NCBI GenBank assembly: GCA_937995345.1 | Contig: CALKKS010000028.1 | Coordinates: 44,098 to 108,097 of the forward strand | Direction: 5' to 3' | Origin: an uncultured Collinsella sp. | Lineage (GTDB): Bacteria > Actinomycetota > Coriobacteriia > Coriobacteriales > Coriobacteriaceae | DNA length: 64,000 nucleotides | Shown here: in pieces, positions 32,430-40,701 of the stretch | How the letters are laid out: each line of letters opens with the position of its first letter | How positions within the stretch are numbered: position 1 is the stretch's first letter | Position numbers and translations under genes: made by a program | Notes under the pieces: model-generated | Databases searched by the model: none | Told to the model about the DNA's origin: nothing | The model's input: the letters and a program-made list of their open reading frames with translations, nothing else

Positions 32430-34553
32430 CTAGCGACCGGTGCAATCTCCCTTTAAATAAGGATCGACCGTCGCATCGAACAGCTCTGGATAGCGGTCCT
32501 TGAGCCAACTGTCTGCATCCTCAAAGCCGCGTGCCTTTTTCTCCGCCATTGCCTGCAGCTCGTATGCGCTGGCCATCGCGGCGAGTGAGTCAACCGCTAG
32601 GTCGCCTTTGACATATGCCCTGACGCCGTAAAGGATTCGCTCCTCCGACTTGAGCGGCTCGCGATAATAATCGATGTCCAAAAGAAACCCCTCGGGCTCC
32701 CCAATATAGAAGGGGAAATGTAAGGCGGATGAGACCTGGCACCCGTAGGCGTACATGTCGCTGGTGTCGCCGTCGTATCGGTGCCAACGCAATAGCTTGT
32801 CGGCCTTTTGAACGAGGCGTTCTTTGTAGACGGAAGAAGCAAGTTCTTTGTCGACTCGTTCGGACCCCCAAGTTTGCAGGTCAAAAAGTACCATCGGCTT
32901 GTTAGGGCGCTGGAGGTTGCAGATGATGTCTCCGGCATGGAAGGGCGTTGGGATATCGAACCACACGTCCTCAAAATCGCTTGCGGTGCCCTCCTCGTTC
33001 CACTCACCCTCGAACCTGTAGTCGCAAGACATTGCCTCGCCGTTCGCATTGAGTATGACCATGTCGTCGGCATAGTGGTCTTCATCTGGGTCGATGGGGC
33101 GACGGGTGATTCGGATCGTCTTGGGATCGTCACCGTCGAGTTCTTTCCAGATGGCATCGAAGCACGTTTGATAGCTGCTATAAGGGCCATAAAGACAGTT
33201 GCCCTGGTCGCGCCTGTCCCATGAGTAGTCCTCAAAGAAATACAGGCAATGGCCGTCTGTCCGTTTAAAGTGCGCGAGCTTTCTTTGCTCCTGCTTGATG
33301 ACATTGCGCAGAAAGGCATGGAAGTCCGGGATGTTGAATGTGTCATTCCTGCGACTCATGGTGCAGTTGGGCATATTGTCGATGATCTTTTGCCAGCCTT
33401 CGAGCTTTTGCTGCAATGTCGCTTTGTGCGAGCGGTGGACGATGAAAGCCGCTATGGGCGTGGTGAGTTCGTAGTCGATGCGTTGAAGATGCTTCTTAAT
33501 GCTGTGCGAGTCCAAAAACTCGAAGATGTCCGAACGAATGTCCAGCGCGCTTTGGCTGGTGGGCTTGCGGTATGGCTGCAGACAATCGTGCCCGGTCGAG
33601 CCTTCGGCCCATTGCGTGCCGTAGTCGGGGTCATCGTGCAGCTTTTGCGAAAGCTCGAGCATAAAGGCGCAATCGTCCGGTAGGTCGCCGGTGTAGCGCT
33701 CGGCGGTGTAGAGTGCGGAAGGGATGAAGAGATCCAGGAGACTGTCGCTGTAGGTGCCGGATGAAAGCGAGCCTTCCTTAACGCCGTGGCTCCTGCTGGG
33801 TCCTGCGCACCAGATTTGGCCCCGGAGCGTGTGCTCATAGTCATTCTCGAGCACGATGGCAAAGCGGGGCCCGTGGTCGAAGGGCCTGCCGTCTATCTTG
33901 AGGATGTCGCCCGGGACCCACGGCGTATAGATGGGTTCGTTGCTGTCGCAGAACCGTCTGCTTTCGTTTCGCCAAGCGCTTTCGACATATGATTTGCGAG
34001 TGCGGTTAGTGCGCCGGTCGTGGAGGAATATGAGTTTTCCGTCTTTGGTTGCCGCGAACGACAGGGAAGGCTGCGCTGTTTGGTGCTCGTGCAGGTCTTC
34101 CGAGGTGTAAAGATTGATTGCCCAGTACGATTCGGACCAATCGTCGTCAGGATACTCTTCGATATAGCGCTTCATGAGCGTTTGCGCGGCATCCCACGAT
34201 GCGGTGGGGAAGGGGCCGTCGAGGTCGTCGGCGTCGCGCTCCTCCTCGTTGTAGAACCTGACGTATAGCAGGAGGATTCCGTGGTCACGCTCGACGTTGT
34301 GGAGCATTTCGAGCGCGCTGTTGAGCTGGGCGAGATGGGAATCGATGTCTTTGGCGAGCTCCGGCGTGACATGCTCGCGGAGTTGTTCGAGCATGATGCG
34401 CTTCTCGTCGAGCGTCTTGAGGGAGCCAGCGATGATTGGTGCAGGGCAGTACAAGTATTTGCGCATGTGATCGCGCAGCTCGGCGCTCTTGATGCAGCCG
34501 AGGACGAGATCCTTGCCGGCATCGGTGATGCTATCGCTTGCCTGGTTATTCAT
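32430..34553 (-). CDS. module gene B: fused two-module protein, unknown function
   Basis: A 707-residue paralogue of gene A, colinear throughout. Module 1 opens SITDAGKDLVLGCIKSAELRDHM and has TPWVPGDILKIDGRPF near 209; module 2 opens SDIFEFLDSHSIKKHL and has DIPTPFHAGDIIC near 534; the end is LKDRYPELFDA. Long invariant blocks shared with A include PSALYTAE, YTGDLPDDC, NMPNC and ITRRPIDPDED. ATG 34553 has AAGGAGG. It is separated from A by the macro-domain gene, and its 5' region repeats A's (34591-34623). No signal peptide, TM segment or known active site. Function unknown. Confidence 0.8.
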   Translation of the reverse strand: MNNQASDSITDAGKDLVLGCIKSAELRDHMRKYLYCPAPIIAGSLKTLDEKRIMLEQLREHVTPELAKDIDSHLAQLNSALEMLHNVERDHGILLLYVRFYNEEERDADDLDGPFPTASWDAAQTLMKRYIEEYPDDDWSESYWAINLYTSEDLHEHQTAQPSLSFAATKDGKLIFLHDRRTNRTRKSYVESAWRNESRRFCDSNEPIYTPWVPGDILKIDGRPFDHGPRFAIVLENDYEHTLRGQIWCAGPSRSHGVKEGSLSSGTYSDSLLDLFIPSALYTAERYTGDLPDDCAFMLELSQKLHDDPDYGTQWAEGSTGHDCLQPYRKPTSQSALDIRSDIFEFLDSHSIKKHLQRIDYELTTPIAAFIVHRSHKATLQQKLEGWQKIIDNMPNCTMSRRNDTFNIPDFHAFLRNVIKQEQRKLAHFKRTDGHCLYFFEDYSWDRRDQGNCLYGPYSSYQTCFDAIWKELDGDDPKTIRITRRPIDPDEDHYADDMVILNANGEAMSCDYRFEGEWNEEGTASDFEDVWFDIPTPFHAGDIICNLQRPNKPMVLFDLQTWGSERVDKELASSVYKERLVQKADKLLRWHRYDGDTSDMYAYGCQVSSALHFPFYIGEPEGFLLDIDYYREPLKSEERILYGVRAYVKGDLAVDSLAAMASAYELQAMAEKKARGFEDADSWLKDRYPELFDATVDPYLKGDCTGR

Positions 34554-34590
34554 GATGGCCTCCTTATCAGTCTTTACTGAATGATGTAAT

Positions 34591-34623
34591 GGAGGCTGTG
34601 ATTTAGAGTCCCATTAGCGGGAC
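34591..34623 (-). promoter_or_regulatory. 5' element shared by genes A and B (copy B)
   Basis: Counterpart of 31661-31693. On the minus strand it contains GTCCCGCTAATGGGAC, a perfect 5-bp inverted repeat around GCTAAT, 38 bp before B's ATG. Confidence 0.55.
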
Positions 34624-34636
34624 CAGGCTCGATCGG

Positions 34637-34665
34637 TGTGGCAAAGGGACTGTCCCTTTGCCACA
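34637..34665. repeat. 29-bp GGGAC palindrome, right border of the island
   Basis: TGTGGCAAAGGGAC, centre T, GTCCCTTTGCCACA: perfect 14-bp arms. It is the same element as at 26522-26550. Confidence 0.9.
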
Positions 34666-34690
34666 TCCAAATATTGCCTTTACGTGTTGA

Positions 34691-34735
34691 TGCACACGGT
34701 GTGCAATAATACTCGCACTGTGCAATAGCGCACAG
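34691..34735 (+). promoter_or_regulatory. two TGTGCA-type operators before the TetR/dehydratase operon
   Basis: TGCACAC-G-GTGTGCA (34691-34705) is a perfect 15-bp palindrome; CTGTGC-AATAGC-GCACAG (34718-34735) is a second, with different spacing. They share TGTGCAATA. They lie 20-65 bp before the TTG start at 34757 and are the likely autoregulatory sites of that TetR protein. Confidence 0.7.
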
Positions 34736-34756
34736 ACTGAGTAACAAGGAGGACGT

Positions 34757-35467
34757 TTGTCCCAGCTCGAGAAATGCGACCGCCGATCCCTTCGCTCGCA
34801 GCGCGCCCTTCGCCAGGCGCTTGCCGACGAGCTTGCCGAAAGCGGCGATCTTTCGCGCATTAACGTCGCGTCGCTCACCGAGCGTGCCGGGCTTACGCGC
34901 CGCACGTTCTATTCGCACTACCGCGATATTCCCGACTTTATCAATCAGATCGAAGAGAGCCTGCTTGCCGAGATCCGCGAGCGCGTTGAGCTTATCACCG
35001 CAGCTCAGCTGCCCGATCTCTATCGCAATATCGACGAGCTCGAGCCGGCGCCTGGTTCGGTTGAATTGCTGCGCTATCTTGCGGCCAATCGCGACCTGAT
35101 CGGTTCGCTGCTGGGTCCGGGTGGCGATCAGGCCTTCATTAAAAAGATTATCGACACCGCGCGCGAAGCGGTGGCCCCGCGCGCCCAGACGGGCATTTTG
35201 GGTTTGGCGCTGGGAACGTTCTTTGATTATTACGTCACCTATGTCGTAAGCGCCGAGGTCGGCCTGGTCCAGCGTTGGTTCGAGCGTGGGCTTGCGGAAT
35301 CGCCCGAGACCATGGCGCGCATCATGACGGTCATCGCCTTTGTGCGCCCCGGCGACCTGTATGGCCAACCTATCGATATCAACGTGCCGGAATACGGCAT
35401 GAAGCTATTGAACCTGCAGCTCGAGGATGCGGTCAACACCGCCGCGCCTGCCGAGTCCAACAACTAA
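34757..35467 (+). CDS. TetR-family regulator of the dehydratase/activase gene
   Basis: A 236-residue regulator starting at TTG 34757 behind AAGGAGG. The helix-turn-helix spans about 12-58 (SQRALRQALADELAE, then LTERAGLTRRTFYSHYRDI). The C-terminal domain is of the TetR_C type with GTFFDYYVTYVV. The giant 2-hydroxyacyl-CoA dehydratase gene starts 12 bp after the stop, so the regulator is the first gene of its target operon. The two upstream palindromes fit autoregulation. Confidence 0.88.
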   Translation: MSQLEKCDRRSLRSQRALRQALADELAESGDLSRINVASLTERAGLTRRTFYSHYRDIPDFINQIEESLLAEIRERVELITAAQLPDLYRNIDELEPAPGSVELLRYLAANRDLIGSLLGPGGDQAFIKKIIDTAREAVAPRAQTGILGLALGTFFDYYVTYVVSAEVGLVQRWFERGLAESPETMARIMTVIAFVRPGDLYGQPIDINVPEYGMKLLNLQLEDAVNTAAPAESNN

Positions 35468-35478
35468 GAGGAGAGACA

Positions 35479-38400
35479 ATGAGCAAACTCGTCGAAGGCA
35501 TTAAGGACCGTATGGTCGCTGCCGCCCGCGAGGCCGTGCCCGCCGTGGCGGACGCCGCGCAGAAGGCCGCGACCGCGGCGGCCGAGAAGGTCGTTGAGGC
35601 AGTTGCCGAGGCCAAGAACGCAGCAGGGGAGGCAGCCGCAGCTGACGCACCGACCGACGTGGCCGCGTCCGATGCCGCTGAGCCCGTGCCCGCCGCCACC
35701 GCCGCAGCCGCTCCCGAAGGCGCGATCTTCAACCCCGAGAACGCTCGTGGCAACCTGCACCTGGGCATCGACGTGGGCTCCACCACCGTCAAGCTCGCCG
35801 TGCTCAACGACGACAACCAAATCGTATACGCCAAGTACCAGCGTCACCACACCGATGTTCGCGCCTGCGCGCGCGACCTGTTCGAGGGCGCCGCGACCGT
35901 GCTGCCGACGGCCCAGATGACCTGCGCCATCACCGGCTCGGGCGGTCTTTTGCTGTCCCAGTGGCTCGACCTGGAGTTTGTCCAGGAGGTCATCGCCAGC
36001 AAGCGCGCCGTCGAGACCCTTATCCCGGCCACCGATGTCGCCATCGAGTTGGGCGGCGAGGATGCCAAGATTATCTACTTCGACAACGGCATCGAGCAGC
36101 GCATGAACGGTACCTGCGCCGGCGGCACGGGCGCCTTCATCGACCAGATGGCCACCCTGCTGCACACCGATGCGAGCGGCCTTAACGAGCTCGCGGCCAA
36201 CGCCACCACCATCTATCCCATCGCGAGCCGCTGCGGCGTCTTCGCCAAGACCGACGTCCAGCCACTGCTCAACGAGGGCGCCCGCCCCGAGGACGTCGCC
36301 GCATCCATTTTCCAGGCCGTCGTGACCCAGACCATCTCGGGCCTGGCGTGCGGCCGTCCCATCCGCGGCAACGTCGCCTTCCTGGGCGGCCCGCTGCAGT
36401 ATCTCTCCGAGCTGCGCCACCGCTTCTACCTCACGCTCAACCTGGACGAGGAGCACCGCATCGTGCCCCAAAACGCTCACCTGTTTGTGGCGAGCGGCGC
36501 CGCCATGGCGCACGAGTCCAACAAACTCAGCACATTCCCGCAGCTCATTGCAGCCATCGACAGCCTGGGTGACACACAGGGTGCAGAGGTTGAGCGCCTG
36601 GACCCGCTCTTTGCCACCGACGAGGACTTCGCCGAGTTCAAGAACCGTCACGACACCGAGGTCGTCCCCAAGGGCAAGCTCGACGGCTACACCGGCCGCG
36701 TGTTCATTGGCATCGACGCCGGTTCCACCACCATGAAGGCCGCGCTCGTGGGCGAGGACGGCCAGCTGTTGCATACCTGGTACGGCAACAACAACGGCGA
36801 CATCCTGGGCACGGCCAAGGTCATCATGGCCGATTTCTACAACCACATCCCCGCGGGCTGCACCATCGGCCACGTGACCACCACGGGCTACGGCGAGGCA
36901 CTGCTCATCGAGGCCCTCAAGGCCGACTCCGGCGAGATCGAGACCGTCGCGCACCTGCGCGGCGCCAAGGCGTTCCTGCCCGGCGTCGAGTTTATTCTGG
37001 ACATCGGCGGCCAGGACATGAAGTGCCTGCGCGTCAAGGACGGCGTGATTGAGCACATCATGCTCAACGAGGCCTGCTCGTCGGGTTGCGGCAGCTTTAT
37101 CGAGAGCTTCGCTGTCTCTATGAACATGGACGTGCGCGCGTTCGCCGATGCCGCCATCCATGCTAAGGCCCCCGTCGACCTGGGCAGCCGCTGCACGGTC
37201 TTTATGAACTCGCGCGTCAAGCAGGCGCAAAAGGAAGGCGCCACGGTGGGCGACATCGCGGCCGGCCTGTCTTATTCCGTCATCAAGAACGCCCTGTTCA
37301 AGGTCATTAAGCTGCGCGACCCCAAGGAGATCGGCAGCCAGGTGATCGTCCAGGGCGGCACCTTTATGTCCGATGCCACGCTGCGCGCGTTTGAGCAGCT
37401 CACCGGCGTACATGCCGTGCGTCCCGACATCGCCGGCTGCATGGGCGCTTACGGTGCGGCCCTGCTCGCCCGTGACCGCGCCGGCGCCGACGGCACCTCG
37501 ACCATCCTTTCTGCCGAGGATATCGCGCACCTCACCGTGACGCAAAAGCATGTCCGCTGCGGCCGTTGCTCCAACAACTGCCAGCTCACCGTAAACGACT
37601 TTGGCGGCGGCAGGCGCTTCATTACCGGTAACCGCTGCGAGAAGGGCGCCGGCCACAAAAAGCAAAAGACCGAGGCCCCCAACCTCTTCAAAAAGAAAAA
37701 CGAGTTGCTGTTTAACCGCGAGGTACTGAGCCCCGACGAGGCCCCGCGCGGCACCGTGGGTATCCCGCGCGCACTCAACATGTACGAGAACTACCCCTTC
37801 TGGCATGCGTTCTTTACGCGCCTGGGCTTTAGCGTGCAGCTGTCCGACCAGTCGAGCAAGAAGACCTACCAGGCGGGTATCGAGTCCATGCCGTCCGAGA
37901 GCGTGTGCTATCCGGCAAAGATGAGCCACGGTCACGTGATGAACCTTATCGACCGCGATGTCGACTTTATCTGGATGCCGTGCGTGCGCTGGGAGCGCAA
38001 AGAGGACCCGACGGCCGGTAACTGCTACAACTGCCCCATCGTCATGAGCTACCCCACGGCGCTGGCGCTCAACATTGATGAGATCCGCGAGCAGAATATC
38101 GAGTTCCTGTATCCGTTTGTGCCCTATCACGACAAGACCGAGCTCAAGCGCCGCCTGTACCAGGTGCTCGCCGTCGACCGCGTGGCCGATGCCGAGGCTG
38201 GTCGCGGTCGCGTGCGTGGACCCAAGATCACGCGCTCCGAGGTCGATGCCGCTGTCAACGCTGCCTTTGAGGCCGATGCGCGTTTCCACGAGGACATCCA
38301 GACCATGGGCGAGGAGGCTCTTAAGTGGGTCGAGGACCACGGCGGTCACGGCATCGTGCTCGCCGGTCGTCCCTACCATAACGACCCCGAGATCAACCAT

Positions 38401-40284
38401 GCTCTGCCCGAGCTTATCTCGAGCTTTGGCTTCGCGGTCTTTACCGAGGATTCGCTCGCGCATCTGGTGAAGCCCGAGCGCCCGATCCGCGTCGTCGACC
38501 AGTGGATGTACCACAGCCGCCTGTACGCCGTCGCCCGTTTTGTGACGATGCGCAACGACCTGGACCTGATCCAGCTCAACTCCTTCGGCTGCGGCTTGGA
38601 CGCCCTGACCACCGACCAGGTGCAGGAAATCCTTGAGGCCAGCGGCAAGATCTACACCGTGCTCAAGATCGACGAGGTGTCCAACCTGGGCGCCGCGCGC
38701 ATCCGCATCCGCTCGCTCATGGCCGCGCTCAAGGACCAGGAGGCCGAGCGCTTGGCCGAGGCCACGGCCGCGGGCGAGGCCTACGAGCAGGGCGATGCCG
38801 CGCCGGTGGCACCCTCCACGGATGCCCCCGCGTTCGCGAGCCGCAAGTACACGTTCGAGGCGCAGCGCGAGAGTGCTTCGACCGCGTGGCCCAAGGTGCC
38901 CTTTACCGAGCAGATGCGCGACGAGGGCTACACCATCCTGTGCCCGCAGATGGCACCGATCCACTTTGACCTAGTCAAAGAGGTGTTCCGCGGTGCCGGC
39001 TACAACTTGGAGCTGCTGCCCTCGACTGACCACGATGCCGTCGAGGCCGGTTTGCGCTACGTGAACAATGACATTTGCTATCCGTCGATCCTGGTAACGG
39101 GCCAGATTATGGAGGCCATCGAGAGCGGTCGATATGACCTGTCCAAGACAGCCGTGGTTATCAGCCAGACCGGCGGCGGCTGCCGTGCCACCAACTACAT
39201 CGCACTCATCCGCAAGGCCCTGCGCGAGAGCGGCCACCCCGAGATCCCGGTGATCTCGCTTTCGGCCGTGGCGCTGGGCGAGGACAACCCCGGCTTTAAG
39301 ATTACGCCGGCGCTGCTTAAGCAGGCAGTCTACGCGGTGCTCTTTGGTGACGTGATGATGCAGATGCTCTATCGCTGCCGCCCGTACGAGGCCACGCCCG
39401 GTGCCGCCAACGCGCTCTACGAGGAGTACATGGCGCGTGCCCGCAAGCTGGCGCCCAAGTTTAACCGCCACAACTACACCAAGCTGTGCCGCGAGGCCAT
39501 CCGCGCGTTCGACACCATGCCGCTCGTGGGCGAGGGTACCAAGCCACGCGTGGGCGTGGTCGGCGAGATCTTGGTCAAGTTCCACCCTACGGCCAACAAC
39601 CACGTGGTCGACGTTATCGAGCGCGAGGGCTGCGAGGCTGTGGTGCCGGGCCTGCTCGACTTCTTCCTGTACTCCATGAGCAACGCCGAGCTGCAGAAGG
39701 ATGAGCTGGGTAGCTCTGCTACCACGCGCGCTGGTATGCAGGCGCTCATCAAACTCGTGGACTGGATGCGTACGCCGGTGGAGGAGATGCTCGAAAAGTC
39801 CCGCCGCTTTGAGGCGCCCGAGCGCATCGGCACCATGGCCGATAAGGCCCGCACGGTGCTTTCGGTGTGCAACAACATGGGCGAGGGCTGGCTGCTCACG
39901 GCTGAGATGCTCGATCTGATTGACCACGGTGCGCCCAACATCATCTGCACGCAGCCCTTCGCGTGCCTGCCCAACCACGTGGTGGGCAAGGCCGTGATCA
40001 AGGAGCTGCGCCGTCAGCATCCCGAGAGCAACATTGTCGCGGTGGACTACGACCCCGGTGCATCCGAGGTCAACCAGCTCAACCGTATTAAGCTCATGAT
40101 CAGTGTGGCCAAGGAGAACATGCGCGCCGGTAAGGGCTTTAAGCTCGAGAAGGTGGCGCCGCTCGAGATGGACGAGGTCACCGGCCAGATGCGTGCTCAT
40201 GACGGCTGTGTGAGCTGTGACTCGGTGAGCGAGGAGGCCGTGGCATCGGTCGCCAAGCGCCTAGGACGCGGCATCAAGAAGTAG
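35479..40284 (+). CDS. 2-hydroxyacyl-CoA dehydratase/activase-type fusion protein
   Basis: A 1601-residue cytosolic iron-sulphur protein. After an Ala/Val-rich linker (1-85) come two BadF/HgdC-like ASKHA ATPase domains: LGIDVGSTTVKL at ~95-106 and IGIDAGSTTMKA at ~409-420, each followed by a cluster-binding Cys segment (CAGGTGAF ~212; CSSGCGSF ~532). Then a Cys motif CGRCSNNC at ~693 opens the DUF2229/HgdB-like part with ESVCYPAK, NCYNCP, GRPYHNDPEIN and, near the end, NDICYPS and QTGGGCRATNY. The architecture equals the large CoA-substrate-specific activase-related proteins of anaerobes; ATP-driven electron transfer is implied, the substrate is not known. ATG 35479 has GAGGAGAG. An immediately following terminator ends the operon. 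Confidence 0.9.
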   Translation: MSKLVEGIKDRMVAAAREAVPAVADAAQKAATAAAEKVVEAVAEAKNAAGEAAAADAPTDVAASDAAEPVPAATAAAAPEGAIFNPENARGNLHLGIDVGSTTVKLAVLNDDNQIVYAKYQRHHTDVRACARDLFEGAATVLPTAQMTCAITGSGGLLLSQWLDLEFVQEVIASKRAVETLIPATDVAIELGGEDAKIIYFDNGIEQRMNGTCAGGTGAFIDQMATLLHTDASGLNELAANATTIYPIASRCGVFAKTDVQPLLNEGARPEDVAASIFQAVVTQTISGLACGRPIRGNVAFLGGPLQYLSELRHRFYLTLNLDEEHRIVPQNAHLFVASGAAMAHESNKLSTFPQLIAAIDSLGDTQGAEVERLDPLFATDEDFAEFKNRHDTEVVPKGKLDGYTGRVFIGIDAGSTTMKAALVGEDGQLLHTWYGNNNGDILGTAKVIMADFYNHIPAGCTIGHVTTTGYGEALLIEALKADSGEIETVAHLRGAKAFLPGVEFILDIGGQDMKCLRVKDGVIEHIMLNEACSSGCGSFIESFAVSMNMDVRAFADAAIHAKAPVDLGSRCTVFMNSRVKQAQKEGATVGDIAAGLSYSVIKNALFKVIKLRDPKEIGSQVIVQGGTFMSDATLRAFEQLTGVHAVRPDIAGCMGAYGAALLARDRAGADGTSTILSAEDIAHLTVTQKHVRCGRCSNNCQLTVNDFGGGRRFITGNRCEKGAGHKKQKTEAPNLFKKKNELLFNREVLSPDEAPRGTVGIPRALNMYENYPFWHAFFTRLGFSVQLSDQSSKKTYQAGIESMPSESVCYPAKMSHGHVMNLIDRDVDFIWMPCVRWERKEDPTAGNCYNCPIVMSYPTALALNIDEIREQNIEFLYPFVPYHDKTELKRRLYQVLAVDRVADAEAGRGRVRGPKITRSEVDAAVNAAFEADARFHEDIQTMGEEALKWVEDHGGHGIVLAGRPYHNDPEINHALPELISSFGFAVFTEDSLAHLVKPERPIRVVDQWMYHSRLYAVARFVTMRNDLDLIQLNSFGCGLDALTTDQVQEILEASGKIYTVLKIDEVSNLGAARIRIRSLMAALKDQEAERLAEATAAGEAYEQGDAAPVAPSTDAPAFASRKYTFEAQRESASTAWPKVPFTEQMRDEGYTILCPQMAPIHFDLVKEVFRGAGYNLELLPSTDHDAVEAGLRYVNNDICYPSILVTGQIMEAIESGRYDLSKTAVVISQTGGGCRATNYIALIRKALRESGHPEIPVISLSAVALGEDNPGFKITPALLKQAVYAVLFGDVMMQMLYRCRPYEATPGAANALYEEYMARARKLAPKFNRHNYTKLCREAIRAFDTMPLVGEGTKPRVGVVGEILVKFHPTANNHVVDVIEREGCEAVVPGLLDFFLYSMSNAELQKDELGSSATTRAGMQALIKLVDWMRTPVEEMLEKSRRFEAPERIGTMADKARTVLSVCNNMGEGWLLTAEMLDLIDHGAPNIICTQPFACLPNHVVGKAVIKELRRQHPESNIVAVDYDPGASEVNQLNRIKLMISVAKENMRAGKGFKLEKVAPLEMDEVTGQMRAHDGCVSCDSVSEEAVASVAKRLGRGIKK

Positions 40285-40313
40285 TTGGCCTACTTCGAGC
40301 CGGATATGAGACA

Positions 40314-40349
40314 AACGGGTGGTAGCCGTGCCGGCTACCACCCGTTTTT
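40314..40349 (+). terminator. strong terminator after the dehydratase/activase gene
   Basis: AACGGGTGGTAGCC (40314-40327) pairs perfectly with GGCTACCACCCGTT (40333-40346), loop GTGCC, followed by TTTA. Confidence 0.92.
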
Positions 40350-40401
40350 ATTGGACATATGTCGCGTAAATGACCTTACTGCTGCCTCCTGTGAGTTCGG
40401 A

Positions 40402-40610
40402 TTTCGGAAGTATGCGGCAAAATCTGAATAGGTCGAGCGCACTGGGTATGTCCAGGATCTGTACCTGCGGTTTTATTTTCGAAAAACGGGTGTGTGCTCG
40501 GGGGTTCCAGAATTTGCCGCATACTTCCGAAAACGGTGGTTCAGCGGCGCTAAAAATGACTTCCAGAACTCTGAGATAATGAACAGGTGTATCCGTTCGC
40601 CGCAAAATAT
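40402..40610. repeat. TATGCGGCAAA element, copy 1
   Basis: TTTCGGAAGTATGCGGCAAA (40402-40421) has a perfect 20-bp complement at 40513-40532, enclosing 91 nt. The block from GTATGCGGCAAAATCTGAAT and the later CCGTTCGCCG recur at 41703-41800. No coding potential is seen in the 350 bp between the terminator and the next gene. Confidence 0.8.
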
Positions 40611-40701
40611 CGTCCGTTTATAGAACCCACCTCCGGCGCGCAGCCTCCTTACGGTTGAATAAATACACATCTATGGAATTACGTAAGAGAGGACTGTTCC
40701 T

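Noticed and set aside
35464..38964. Very long minus-strand open frame (over 1100 codons) antisense to the dehydratase/activase gene
   Set aside because: Frame openness is a by-product of GC-rich codon usage on the opposite strand; no family motifs, no ribosome site, low-complexity translation.
39486..39704. Several short internal frames within the dehydratase/activase gene
   Set aside because: Arg/Pro/Ala-rich frame shadows with no start signals.
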